Positions 1 through 13,300 of a DNA stretch of 64,000 bases are shown in pieces. The DNA is from Sphagnum compactum (lineage: Eukaryota; Bryophyta; Sphagnopsida; Sphagnales). Where the stretch lies: the NCBI GenBank assembly GCA_965153455.1, contig OZ234498.1:12214001-12278000 (forward strand), given 5' to 3'. A program made the position numbers and the translations under genes. The notes beneath the pieces were generated by a model that did not search any database, had not been told where the DNA came from, and saw only the letters and a program-made list of their open reading frames with translations. The stretch's first letter is position 1, and the number at the start of each line of letters is the position of its first letter.

Positions 1-1364
1 AGCCATATATTAGTGCATGCAATTAATAAACATGGAAAAAAATTGTAGTTGTGGGAACATTTAAAATAAAGGGCTTAAAAAAATGATTTGACCTTTTTTG
101 GTTTTTTAACATTCCTTGAAATGGTTCCTAGTGGTACCACCCAAGGATAGGTTTGCACTATTATGTTTATAACATTTCTAAAGTTAGTAATATTGTGTGT
201 GTGCAAATGCAAATGGTGTGTAAATAACAATTTTAGGTAGTTATCAAAACCAAGAATAAGTAGTTACCAGGGTCCATTCATGATTGGGGTGTCAAAAAGG
301 AATGTATAACTGAAAAAGGATTGCAAAGGACAATTTTGGATTTTTGTTTATATTACATGATAATAATTGTAGTGGATTGTTGTATGCCAATAGATAAATT
401 GATGTTTTCTTAAATTAATAAAAATAATTTAAAATAATTTGGATACTATATAAATGTCATTGTGAGTTCAGTAAACTAAAGTAATCAAATGTCTAAAGTA
501 CATGTTTTTTAAAGTAATCAAAAGAAATGCATAAAATCATACAATTGATTTCAAATTTTTTGTAAAACAAAAACATGGCTCTTTTTATGAAAGTACATGT
601 TCATTGGATGAATTTGATGAAAAACAAAATCATACAAAAATTTCAAAGTCTTGAAATTTTGAAAGAAAGGGTTGTGAAGCAAAGGACTCATTTTTAAAAC
701 CATTTCATAAAAAAATTATGTTCAATGGGTTCAAAATGTCTAGCTTTAAATGCAAGTCACATGTGCAGGAAATAATTTTGCCAAAAAACATGTTTAATTG
801 TCCATTGAAACTCATTTTGGGATTTTCTAAGATTTTCTGCATTTCTGGCATTAAACTAAAATATTCATACACAATTATGTATGAATGTGAAAAATCACCA
901 TTAACACATGAATTATCTTATATTGGATCATTCAATTTTTCTCACTTACGTTTTTTTCATGTAAATGTAATTTGTAAAAAGTAACCTCTAAAAAGTCCTT
1001 TAGTCTTTTTTCCTTTTTTTGGTACCCCAACTGTGAATGGACCCATCAGCGTTGTGCAAATAATCGAATCCAAATGTTAAAACCAATGATTTTGGATCCA
1101 AGTATTAAGAACTTGGCCCAACCGGATCCAAAAATAAATAATTTAATGTAAACCTTTATTATTAAATTGTTCATCATGGTAGAATTAGGTTAAAACTTGA
1201 AACCTTCTATTTGTTCATTTTTAGTGGATGAAACCTTTAAGGACCTCCCCAAGTTTGAATGTATCATATAGGTCCAATTATTAGGTTTTAAGGTTTTATG
1301 ACCTTTTAAAATACCTTCACAACACCACTTCAGAACATTACACAACATCTTCTTTGCATTTTTC

Positions 1365-1812
1365 TATATTGTTATAAACACCATTTCATGACATTGCAAG
1401 ACATATTCTTCACATTTTTTTGAATTGCTATAAATGGTTTTGCACTCAGTTACTTGAAAAACTTTTCATCTTCCATGTGCAAACAAATAGATCTTTACTA
1501 GAATAAATTTTTTCTTGTTTCACATTTTTTTCAAATTCCAATCTTATTTTTCAAATAATAGATGATGGTGTGTGTGTGGCAAATTATTGTAAACATTGCC
1601 TTGTGACATTGGAAAATGGTGTGTGTGGTAGATTACTATAAACACTGCTTTGCAACTTCATGACACCCTTGTGTGACATCTTCTTCACATTTTACCAAAT
1701 TGAAACTCATCAACTTCCATGTGCAAATAAAGAAATCTTCATGAAGGTAAATTTCTCTTCCTTGCTTCACATTTTTTCCAAATTATAATCATATTTTTCA
1801 AATAACAAATGA
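1365..1812. repeat. Diverged direct repeat, two copies of about 200 bp
   Basis: The segment from about 1365 to 1570 recurs at about 1625 to 1812 in the same orientation. Both copies share the order: a TATAAACA stretch, a block around CATCTTCTTCACATTTT, the motif CTTCCATGTGCAAA, a TTTCACATTTTTT block and a final ATTTTTCAAATAA block. The copies have diverged by substitution and small indels. Confidence 0.6.
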
Positions 1813-1965
1813 CGTTGCGCACGTGTGTGTGAACTTGGCCCTTGCTATAATGTGTGTGTGAATGTGTGTGAAAATTGGCCCTTGATGTAATGTGTGTGTT
1901 TTTTTCTTACTTAAGTTCAGCCCTTGTTACTATGTGCATTCTTCTAATGTGTATATGTTTTTTTG

Positions 1966-2150
1966 CTTGAACTCAACCCTTCGTACAACCAGCAGTTTGG
2001 GAACTTTTCCCAAGTGATTTGTAATCCTAATTAAAGATTAAGAAACCATTTTCTACTTAAACTTAGCCCTTGTTATAACAACCATTTTTGGAGCTTCTCC
2101 CAAGCTATTTGTAACCTTAGCTAAGGATTGAAAGGCCATTTTTTATTTAA
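1966..2150. repeat. Two-copy tandem repeat, period about 90 bp
   Basis: Copy one begins with CTTGAACTCAACCCT at 1966 and copy two with CTTAAACTTAGCCCT at 2056. Both continue through a CTTnTCCCAAG(T/C) block, a GTAA(T/C)C block and an A/T-rich end with a CCATTTTnTA motif. There is no coding potential. Confidence 0.65.
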
Positions 2151-5100
2151 TTATCAATTGTTGTTTACAAATTCTTCAAATAAATGTGCTTGAAATTGAA
2201 GTCTTGTTATGTTCCAAGGTGTATTGTTGTCCGTAGTTCTATGAACTCGTTATGATCAAGGTGTGGGTAAGAAAATGAAAATTGAATACCACTTTCCAAA
2301 ATGTTGAAGGTTTGGTTGAAAGTTCAATTCATGTTTTGGAACAACACAAATCTAAAATTTCAATCCACACACCACTATTGTACATATTTTTGGTTGGTCC
2401 ATCAACATTTGTTGTTTGGATGATGTTATGATATGACTTATTTGTTTGGCATGTTTCTATTGATGTTAGAAAAGATGAACATATGTTTATAATTGTATGT
2501 CAATTCATGTCTAACATTTTTTGTTTCAAATGTTTTTTTCACAAGAGGAGTTTAACACACATGACCTTAAAGCCCACCACTTTCTAAAGTTTTCATTTCT
2601 CAAGGAGTGATCTGAGATTATGGAAATTGGGACTACCAAGGACATTGTGTTTGCTTTCACACATTCCAATATCTATGTTGTTTTACCGAAGGTGTAGGAC
2701 TTATCCACATTTGTTTCATCACCTATATTATGGGGCACATTTTTGTTGGTTGTTTTAGTGATTTACCAACCAAATCTGAATGTATCAAACATAAACAAGA
2801 GAATATGTTTCCTCAACATTAATGTAAACAAAGTGATTCACAACTTGTTATAGAACAAAAAATAATGATTCCTTGATCATTATATTAGTATATTGATCCT
2901 TGATCAATAAAATCTAACAACTTTACTTTCTTGAAATGTAAAATCATTCCTATTGAATATGTTTCCTATTGTATATTATTTTCATTTGCATTCACAATAT
3001 CAAGCTTGGACTTTTTGTGTTTTCCTCCTACCCCTGAAATAATGGAAGTTCATTGCTTTGAAGGTTCTAGGATTTTGAGGCTTGTGTGTAAATGTAACAA
3101 CTATTTCAATTTGTGTTGATGTTGATTGATTTTGTGTGATGTCTTGAAATGGGAAAATGGGCTAATCATAATAACATGAAAATTTCTTTTTCAAGTACAT
3201 TTGAAGAAACCAACCTTATGTTGGCTTCCCTTGTTTGAATATGAATCACTCATATGGCTTGGTTTTGTTGAGTTTGATGATGTGAATGGAAAAATGTTCA
3301 CATTTATTTTTTCTCAAGACTAGTATTGTTCATATTTTCATTCTATGTGTTCTAAGTCATTTGTGTCATTTTGTTTGAATATAAATTTGCCATTATTAAA
3401 AACCAATAAAGGTTTTTGCCATGTTTGATAGTGTTTGTGAAGATTTCATGGCATCCTTCTTAGATTAAAACGTGATAGGTGGGTGTTGTGATAGGATATC
3501 TAAGTTGTTTGATTTGACAACTACACCATGTTATATTCCATCTCTAATGAAAATATTCAAGAAACCAAGGATTATGTTAGTTTTGAAATGTGATTTCACT
3601 ATTCAAAGATAATCTCATGTTTCCCGTGGAGGTGATGAATGTTTAGTCCAAGTACCAATTTTGCAAACATTGTTTTTATTAAATCTTTCAACTTTTCCTT
3701 GGTTCATCAAGCTTCTTTATGGATTCTGTAGGTAGATGACCCACATGGAAAATGTTCATCTTGGATGATAAATTGAGTTTTAAATATTGATTATATTTAG
3801 TGTTCCATAAGTGGTTAATTGAAAAATTCATTCATTTATTTCAATTTATTTTACAAAAAAAAATCATACTAGACAATTTTCTCATTTTTAGTCCACTATT
3901 AATTAACTATTATATCATTTTTAGTTAAATCTTAATTAACTTATAATTCATTAGGGTAGTTATGAAGCTTTTTAAAAAACTTTTTTTCTTGGTGGGCATA
4001 TGGAAACCTTCATGGAAACTTCCTTGAACTAGATCCCCAAAAGGGTATAAATAAAGGTAGGACCCCATTACTTTTAAAATGTTCAACACTAGTCTAAAGT
4101 ATGATTTTTCACCATAACCTTGTTCTCTTATTTTTGTATTTACAATTTTTATTTCCTTGCAATAAAGATAAATTTGTATTTTGGTCTTGCACACTTCATG
4201 TTCTTGGCTTAAGCTTTTGTGTTATTATCTTGGTTTTTTTGTTCTGTGTTTTGGATTTAAATTTAGACTTATCCTTTTGTCATCTGTCAAGATTTGTAAT
4301 TTTCATGCCCATGACACATAATGTGTTGGTTTAATACCAATAAAATCTAATACCAAAAGCCAATATCCTAATCCCTTGGATTTGGATTATGATGTAATTA
4401 TTTTTTTTGATTTTGTGAGTTTTGGCACCTTCTTATTATTTTTGTGTAAATGGATTTGATCTTTTTCCCCAAAAGAAAAAAATATTGCTAAAACTAAATC
4501 TTTCAACTTTAAAAAAAATTGGATTCTAATTGGTGCAATCATATTAACATGTACCACTAACAATTGTAACCATTGCTGAATTTTGAATTGTAAAAAAAAT
4601 TTATAAATAGAATAATTTTTTATAAAATTTTATTATGAATACATTATGTACATATCATAAAATTTTGGAATCAATCTAATGAGTAAAAATTGCATAATTT
4701 ACTCTTTTAAGGATTTATAACCATTATTTAAAAACAATTTTGACACTAAAAGCACAATTTGAAAAAAAAAATTATGACATATTTTTGGATTGTTTTACAT
4801 ACACCTTAACATAATAGTATTGAGATTTTTTTTTAATTTAATTTTTTTTATGTATTAAAAAAGTTTAAAGAATATTCTTTCTTAAAAAAAAAAAATGGTC
4901 TAAGGGGGCATGTGTGATTCCTTATAGCGTGGTTGGACCTTAATCCCAAATGTTTCAAGGTTCTTATTTAGAAAGTGAATATTTAAGATTTGGAGGTTAA
5001 TCATTAAGGTCATATTTTGTTCTTTTGTGAAGGATAATTCAACTAGGTATGTAAATAATGACTATCCATCATCACCAAAAATTTCATGTGTATATTGTTT

Positions 5101-6429
5101 GTCATTTTTGTGTGTGGCACATTCCTAATTTTTTATTTTCTTAAACTTCACTTAACCATATGTCAATTGTTTCAATATTTATAATATCACCCCAAATGCA
5201 CCCTTACTTTCAATAACCATTATCTCAATATTTCAAATTTTCAAAAAGAAGATTAAAGTTTGTTTTTTTTTTTTTGTTGGAAATTTTTTGCAGCTTGGCA
5301 AACAAATTCAAAAAATTAGAAAAAATAAAAATAGTGATTTATAGGATTTTCACCATTTTTTGAACTAAAAGTAAATAAACTAACCACATCTAGACCTAGG
5401 CATTTCCTAGCTCACTGCTTATAACAACACTTTTGTAAAAATGCGATGACCCACTTAGGATAATGGCCATTTAATGTTCGTTAATGTGTGGGCGAGGATA
5501 GTGGCCATTTAATGTTAATTAATGTTGGGATCCTTCCCAATGGATCTATTTGAGGAATTTTTTGAAAAAAACCATGTAGGTGGTTACCAAGGTAGTTTTT
5601 AGGGTTCATAATTGTATTTTTCAAAACAACTAAAAACCTAATTCTGTTGTATGACCATAGTCGTCAAAATATTTGGAACATTCAAATAACCAAGCATAAA
5701 TCCACTAGTTCTTTCATGAAACTCATCAATTCTTTAAGGTTTTGTTACTTAATTGTTCTTTGATTCTGATTTTTTTCAAAGAACCAAAATTGATGGTTTT
5801 CTAATTCAAAAATGATTAAAATACCAAAACTAACAAATTATATATAAATTCAAAACTTGCACAACATTAGTAAATAGCCATGTGCAATTGTTGTTTAAGA
5901 CCAATGTTGTGTTTGTAAATGTAAATGAGATGCAAATAGTTGTGTATAACAATGTAAATGTAAATTATTTATATTTACATGCAAACCACATTCATGGCAT
6001 TTACACTACTTATTGGGTGTATACATTTGACAAGTATATTTGATTCTCTTACACTTGCATAGGGATTGTGTAAATTACTTTTCAAGTACATATACACAAT
6101 CACGTGTACATTTTTTTGGGGGTGTGTAAAAATATGTATATGAATCATGTCAAATAACCATGTAATGTATAATCTTCAAAAAAAATACCAACCTTTCAAC
6201 CAAACCTTACCCAAATAAACTCATGTTGTAATAACATGATTCAATAGCATTCCTTACAACTAAACCTCCCCAAAAAAAAAACTAATATCGCATTCACAAT
6301 TAATTAGGTTCTAACAAATAAATTACAACTACAAAAAATTAATATTCTATAATAAATATTTGGGCTCCATGCTATTGTGCACTACCAATGACAATCGACT
6401 TTTTTTTCCTTATGTTTTCATATGCTTTT

Positions 6430-6560
6430 CAATAATTCATCATTATTTATGTCAATGTCAAATTTAATTTGAATTAATATAAAAGTCATGGACATGAAAA
6501 GACACGTGTTAATTTGTTTTTTCATATCCATGTTGGTGGGTAGGGAAAAGGAATGAGGTA
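6430..6560 (+). repeat. Dispersed A/T-rich repeat, copy A
   Basis: This segment matches the reverse complement of 19922-20057 along about 130 bp. Shared blocks are CATCATTATTTATGTCAATG, the AAAAGACACGTGTTAATTTG block and CATATCCATGTTGGTGGG. A shorter third copy lies at 62919-62980. Occurrence in both orientations at distant sites suggests an old, non-autonomous mobile element. Confidence 0.55.
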
Positions 6561-9208
6561 ATTATTGTAATACCTTTTCAAGTTTGGCAAAAATTATATT
6601 ATTTTTTAAAATGCTGAAATTTTAGAAATTTAAGGTCCTTTCTTATTGAAAATTGAAAATTATTGTTTATTAAAGCCGAATTTCATAGGATTCCTGAGTT
6701 ATTGTTTTAAATATTGTAGTTGCCATTAGACACCCCTAATGAGCTCTATTCGGTACCTTTTATAGGCCTAGCAATGCATCCCTATGGATAACTACATTGT
6801 TTTATGCACGGTTTTAAAAAATTTCCCTTTTTGATTTTGTGTATGCAATAAATGTAAAAGATAAAACCTACTTTTCAATGCTTGATGGTATGCCAATGTT
6901 TAGTGCAATATTTCCTTGAGGGGAGGATATGGGATTGAAACATGTGCCATGAAACAAAACGGTTGCGTAGAACATTGGTGATTAATAACATGCAAATATT
7001 TTAAAATTTAAATGAAGTTTTTGTCAAAAATTCAAAAAAAATAAATTTGTCGAAATCAAATTTTCAAAATAAAATAATTATTCGGCAATGAAATGCCAAA
7101 CTTGAAAAGGTACTACGGGGTCAATGCACAGTATGGTGGCTCAGTTTTTAAAATAATCATAATCCACAAAAAAGTCCACATTCTAGTGTTAAATTTTTAA
7201 TTTTTTGTGGTACCATTGGTTAAATGGTAACAAAGTCCATGTATTAAAAGCAATAAAGTCCATATTAATAAGAGCCCAAGTAGAGATTCCAAATATATGC
7301 ACCTTTGAAAAAAAATTGAAAATGAATGAAAAATAATGATGTTATGGACTCATGAAAATACGAGTTAATTTACGGCATTCAAAAGTTCTTAGGTAGACTT
7401 TGGCTATGATTCATAAGGAAAATTTTCACATAAAAGTGTATTATTTCATTCTAACTCATATGCTAAGTCACTATAAGTAATTTTGAATAAAATTTAAGAT
7501 GAACCTTTCAATTTTTTATCATTCCAGTCAATCGATTAGTCCATAATTTTGAACTTCAAAAGTCCATTACTACTAGCATATGAACTTTTTATCAATAAAC
7601 AACTACACAAGTACCTTCATAATAAAGTTGTTAGTTTAGATTCAACTTTCAATTAATAAATTTAATAATACATTACTCACCATATGCTTTTAATTCCTAG
7701 CAAAAAACATCATTGTGACACCAAAAGTGAACCACCATACCTTGCATTCACCCTACAATATTAGGAAGTTAGTAAGAAAATATGAAGTTATTAGAAAAGA
7801 AGTCAAATAATTAAATTTAATATTTCTAAAATTCTCTCTAGAAATGTCTAGGGATAATCAAATGATAGGAATCGTCTCTGGAACAATTGTCAAATAAATT
7901 CCAAAAATACACCCATATATTAATTCCTCAAAATTTCTTATTATTGGAATTTGACAATCTAAAACAAGAGCATGGCAATTATGATAAGCTAGTGTGTGAA
8001 TGTGAAAGTAAAATGAAAAAAAGCCTTGAGTGTGAAGAAGCACCCTAATTGTGGCACCTAACCAACTAACTATATCACCCACCTAGTTTATATCTTCATC
8101 CGTTGACAAGTAGTAATGTTGATCATCCTTTGATGGTACCAATGTAAGTGCTAGTTCACTCAAGGCAAAACAAAAAAAACCCCATTCTTATAGGTTTCGC
8201 ATTCAAGTTTTTTTTCTTTTGTTTTATTTGCACAACTCTACTTGGTATCACACATTTTTATATTTCAACAATTTCACATGAATGGACTTACATAGTTATA
8301 CTTTCACACTTATACATCCAATTTTATGCATTTAAATGGATGGGGTTTTGTACACTTCCAATTTTACAATGTGCATATATATATATACACACACACACAC
8401 AAAACACTAATTTGGACCTATAAACATGCATAGCATATATAATGCTTTCCAAAAGTGTTGAAAATGAAATAACTATTAGCTAGATTAGGTCACAATTATT
8501 GGCCCATGTGGTGGCATTTAAATGATTTCTCACTTTATGATGTCCAATACTTCATGTTTATGGGTGAAGATATCAAAATAACTTTCACATTATTTTGTAT
8601 GTCATAGACTCTAATAGAGGCCCGCATAACAAGTATGGATGGACATCAAAGGAAGGCATATAAAAAATGGAAACATTTATGATGTTCTTTATTTTCGGAG
8701 GCATGTATCAAAACCATTGATGTGAGCTTGCTTAGTAGCAATAAGAGAAAGGTGTATGATTTGCTTTTGGATAAAAAGAAGGGGACTTGAAAGACATCTT
8801 AGCCATGAATTGAAAAATAAAATAAAATCTTAAACTTGCAATGTAAGTATTATTGAGACCATGAAGCATACATCTAATTGAAGACCAACCTTCATGTGGC
8901 TTATGAAGCAATTGATGTCTTATGGATATGTCAATGTAACATTATTCCTTTAAAGGCTAGTGAGGAGCTCACGATATCACATACAAGCAAAGAGTGGAGA
9001 TGCTCTTTACAAAGTTATTGTCCATGTGGGAGGCAACAGTGAGTATTGGAAGCAAATTGCTTTCCCTTTGGAAGTTCGCTTCTCTTTGCCAAGGCAAGTT
9101 GGAATATATTATTGTGTATCGCAATTCACAGTTCCTTCAAAACATTTTCAAACTTTGGCATCTTTCTAAGACATGCAAAATGATCAAAAGTTGTATAGAT
9201 CAACTTGG

Positions 9209-9381
9209 TAGATCCATGGCTTAAGACTGAATGCTATGTGTACCCATAAAAAGATCGAAAATCAATATATCCATGGTTTAGTATTGAATGCTAATGCACA
9301 CCTTTAAAAAGATTAGAAATCGATAGATCCATGCTTTAAGATCCAATGCTATTCCCACCTTTGAAAAGATTAGAGATCTGT
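9209..9381. repeat. Minisatellite, three units of 57-58 bp
   Basis: Units start at 9209, 9266 and 9324 with TA(G/T)ATCCATG and each ends with an AAAAAGAT(T/C)(A/G)(A/G)A-type block. They lie 3' of the choline-transporter-like gene and contain no reading frame of note. Confidence 0.7.
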
Positions 9382-9792
9382 TGAGTAACAATTCAGAAGA
9401 AAAAGGATATAACTCAAAACTCCCACTACTACTTTCTCGTCTTATTCATTCCTTCATGATGGATTGGCACTCTTTGTACATTTGAACAAGAACCTTCACT
9501 AATCTTGAAAGGTCATGTGTAACATCTGGCGCTATTGACCAGCTATTCAACTAATGGAATGCATACTAGGACTACTAGGACTACAAGTTGTATTCTAACA
9601 CTACGATAAGTAGTAGCACTGAAGAAGACGGTATGAAATCTTTCAAGATCTAGATGGTGAAGTTGATGCACAAAAGACAGTGCATACATCAATTACATGA
9701 CACAGATCAGTGGCAACTAACATGTAATTAACAAGTGGTGAGAATGTGGTATTGCAACCAGAGGTAACAGAAGCTGCAGAGATCTAATAAAG

Positions 9793-9815
9793 AAAACCCT
9801 AAACCCTAAAACCCA
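9793..9815. repeat. Interstitial telomere-like motif
   Basis: Three near-perfect CCCTAAA units of the plant telomere type, about 250 bp beyond the stop codon of the choline-transporter-like gene. It is the first of several such motifs in and around that gene. Confidence 0.8.
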
Positions 9816-10059
9816 CAGGTCATCCTTCTACAAACTACTTCTCATGGTGTCAGGGGTTGCAAACAGGATCTTGGTTTTTAAGGTCCTGTGTTTGAAACTT
9901 GGCAATAAGATCCTGGCTGAAATGACTCCTTGTTTTTGTCAAAGTTTACAAACTCTAAATGCAGACCATTCCCCAAGACCTTTGAAAGGGAATTTGAAAA
10001 CATAGTTATCTTTTTGAAAAAAAAAAGAAAAAGAGTTAGGGTTGGAGCAAAAAACCTCT

Positions 10060-10294
10060 CTATGATGACTGGCTTTGTTGTTCAAGGTACATCTTTCGTT
10101 CCAAAATGTATTGGTACAATGGTGGCTCGTTATTTTCCAACATTTTTGGATCCTCAGCAAAGCAGACGTAGTATGCAGCCACACCACTTTCTGGAACCAC
10201 CATGTTCAGGTACATCTGCACACATGATATGAGATAAAGTGTGTGGATTGGACATGGCAATTACAGAGTTTCACAATTCTTAAACCCTAAAACC

Positions 10295-10338
<44 letters not shown>

Positions 10339-13300
10339 GTTAGGTCTCTCCAACCCATCCTGTGACTATGCTGTAATCATGGTTTGGCTCTCTTCTTCAC
10401 AAGACTTGAAACACCATGTGAACTATTTTACACTAATCCAAAACTATCCCCAATTTCGCCCTAGATTTTCTTGGCAAAAAACTGAACTCTGTCGAGGGTG
10501 GTTTGCAGCAATCTTCTTACCAACAAGAAACCAATGAAGAAGGAGATAACAGATATGTCAACTGTGAGGTCCCGGTGGGTTGCAAAGGTCCAGCAACCAC
10601 CCACAAGGGCTGTGAAAACACCACCAACGACACAGCTGGTGAATAGGACCACACCCGTCAAATCATCATTGATCAATATATCCACAGATTGGCTTCGAAA
10701 CAGATCCCATGTGTCCCTTGCTGCCCTCACAAAATTCTTCCCATGAACTGCCACCTGCCAAATGAATGTTTGGAGGAATAAGATTTGAAGATTGTCCCTT
10801 CCATCTCCAGACTAAATAGGTATGTGAGGTTTTTTCTTTTTGGTAACAGCTAGTGTCTCTTAACCACACAAACCAAAGCCCTAAATGTACCATGTAGAGA
10901 AGAAGCTCAAAATATTTTACCTGAACAAATGCCCACTTGTTGAAGTATTGTATCATGTTGTCAAGAATCCCGAGAAAGCAGTTCACACATGAGAAGAGAA
11001 ACTCATGTCCACGTTGCTCATTGGCTATACACTGTGCCTGGAAGCATTTCAAGAGGAACCCAATAATACTATCATTACTCAAAGCACCATCAAATACCAC
11101 AGAAACCAACATTCCAAGTTCCATGGATCACACACCCTCACCAACAGAAGTCTAATCAAGTCTCATGGCTTGCAGTTCTACAGCTGCAGATTTTATTCTG
11201 CTACAAACTCAATAGAAAAAAATCAAAAGAAAGAAGTTGAGAAGAATAGAATCTCCCAGACCTAAACGTATTATTTCACAACTCACGCTCTAAGCAGGGT
11301 TTAGGGTTTAGAGTTTAGGGCTTGCAAACTTAAGATCAGCATTTCAGCTTGTTGCCAGTCACTTACTATGGCATGTAAAGTCTGCACAATGGCCACAAAC
11401 AATGATCCCACGCAAATACTCCCAAATGAGATCGTGCAAGCACGAATCAGAGCACGTATGGTCGGGTGCCGGGGCATGTCATGTTCCTGCATATAGATAT
11501 ATTCACACAAAATTTTGTGTTAGCCCTCTCTGATGATTAGGAGGAGAAATAACATCTGTGCTACACTATGTCATGAAGACTTACTACAAATTCTGCATGA
11601 TTGTTATCTCACAAAATAACAATTCAACAGTAACATCATCATTTGACATACTAGGGCATGGTGTTGGTTTATATATACAAAGGGGGCTTTCCTTGGTTGC
11701 TCTGATTAAGGGAATGCCACTTTTTCTTGTTTCAAAAAAAGAGAAGATTGTGTTGTCTTCACAAGATCATCAAAAATTGCATGTGTCAAGAAAAGATAAT
11801 CTGAATGCAAGAGGTCGGAACTTTGAGGAGGAGCATCCTAAACTCTAAACCCTAAACCCTGAACCCGTATACCTGAAAGTAGAAGGTTCCCACTGTGCCA
11901 GCAACTGTGACATTCACAATATTACGCAGGACTTCAATGGACCACGCAAGGCTTATTATCAACAGGGCGACATAATAACCCCCATATGGGAGGCTGACTG
12001 CTCCTGTTGCCCCAAATATCCAAATTGCAGTCCAGCACGCAGCGAGAAACACAGCACAGTAGGAGACAAAATATAGCCCCGGGTACCGAGCTGTCACCAA
12101 CAGCACCTTTGAGAGTATTATTGCTGCAAATGGGATCCTGCAATTTCATGCCCAAAAAAATTCAAATTCATCATATATACTGTCAGCTTGAAGAAACAAA
12201 CATTTTGAGCAATTTCTCAGGTGGGTCCAAGATGTGCATGTTGTCCAATGTCTGAGAGAACACACTTCATATGTCCCAAAGTCTGCAATTTGGAAATTTC
12301 CATTAAAAAAAATCTTTTTACCTGTTCCTAACCAACTGGACAAAGAGAGCTTGAAACAATGCAGCAACAAGAAAGATAAGCCCCACAAGGCCTTTCACGT
12401 TTCCTGTGGAGAGCAAAATGATACCAAGCAGACCTATCATTTCCACCCACAAAAAAACAACAACAACAACAAATCAAGTGAATGAGAACTCAATGCAGAA
12501 GTTTAAAAGGCGATAAAAAATTTCTTGTATCCAGAGAGTTTCAGCAACTGAATTTCTGAAATCATCCACAAGCCCATTTTCACCAAAGTACTGATGCAGT
12601 ACCTAATGGGAAATGCAGGGCACATCATGGAAACCCTAGAAAGAAGAAATATGAACTTTGGCTGATTTCTGTAGCACCCATTTGGCCAGAATGCAAAAGA
12701 TACTGTAGTATGAGAAATGTGAAACTGAGACTGAGAAAGCAATCGTTTCAGCACAATAGTTGTACCAGTTGCAACAGAACCTGTCACCAAGCATATGTAT
12801 ATCATAGTCTTCGGGAAAAGTCTCATCAGAGTTTGCCAAATGGAAGCAAAAACCAATGCAGAGCCTGCTGCGGTAGCCAACTGCGGTGCCCAATCCCATA
12901 TACTGTATGTCCCTGCAGGTGGTCGTTTGATGGCAGGCGATGGTGCCAATGATGAATTCAAAGAGTTGTTGAACAGAAAATGTTGTACAGTATCGTGAGC
13001 TCGAATGGCATCGTTGTGATTGGTCTTTCGAATGCCCTTCACGCCAAGGTATATGCAAATACCTGTTACAGCCCAGAAATGTGTAACAAACAGAAATGCA
13101 GCCCAATAGTCTTGGCACCCGCCAAATGCGCTTCTCCAGATTCGTCCACTTGACTGAAATCCAGTCTATTTCCCAAAACAAACAGAAACTCAAATTCTTC
13201 AATCCTTTCCCAACTCCATCATGTGTCATACATCCCACACTTCATAAATCAATTCTTATTGACAAAGAAAGAATATGCCTGTTACTCTCCCCCAGAGAGA

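Larger units (their letters stand above)
1..8900. other. A/T-rich intergenic tract without recognised genes
   Basis: No open frame here resembles a protein family I know; the longest frames (60-91 codons) are low-complexity and rich in Phe, Ile and Lys, as expected by chance in A/T-rich DNA. The tract holds diverged direct repeats, listed separately, and a 27-bp unit around TGGCCATTTAATGTT repeated near 5459 and 5500. An AT/AC microsatellite lies at 8375-8402. Transposon remnants are likely but none is intact enough to classify. Confidence 0.6.

Noticed and set aside
8960-9224. Two overlapping plus-strand frames of 69 and 76 codons
   Set aside because: No family is recognisable in either frame and no splice structure or promoter is evident.
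12636-13238. A 200-codon minus-strand frame
   Set aside because: It is an out-of-phase shadow of exon 3 of the choline-transporter-like gene plus read-through into introns.
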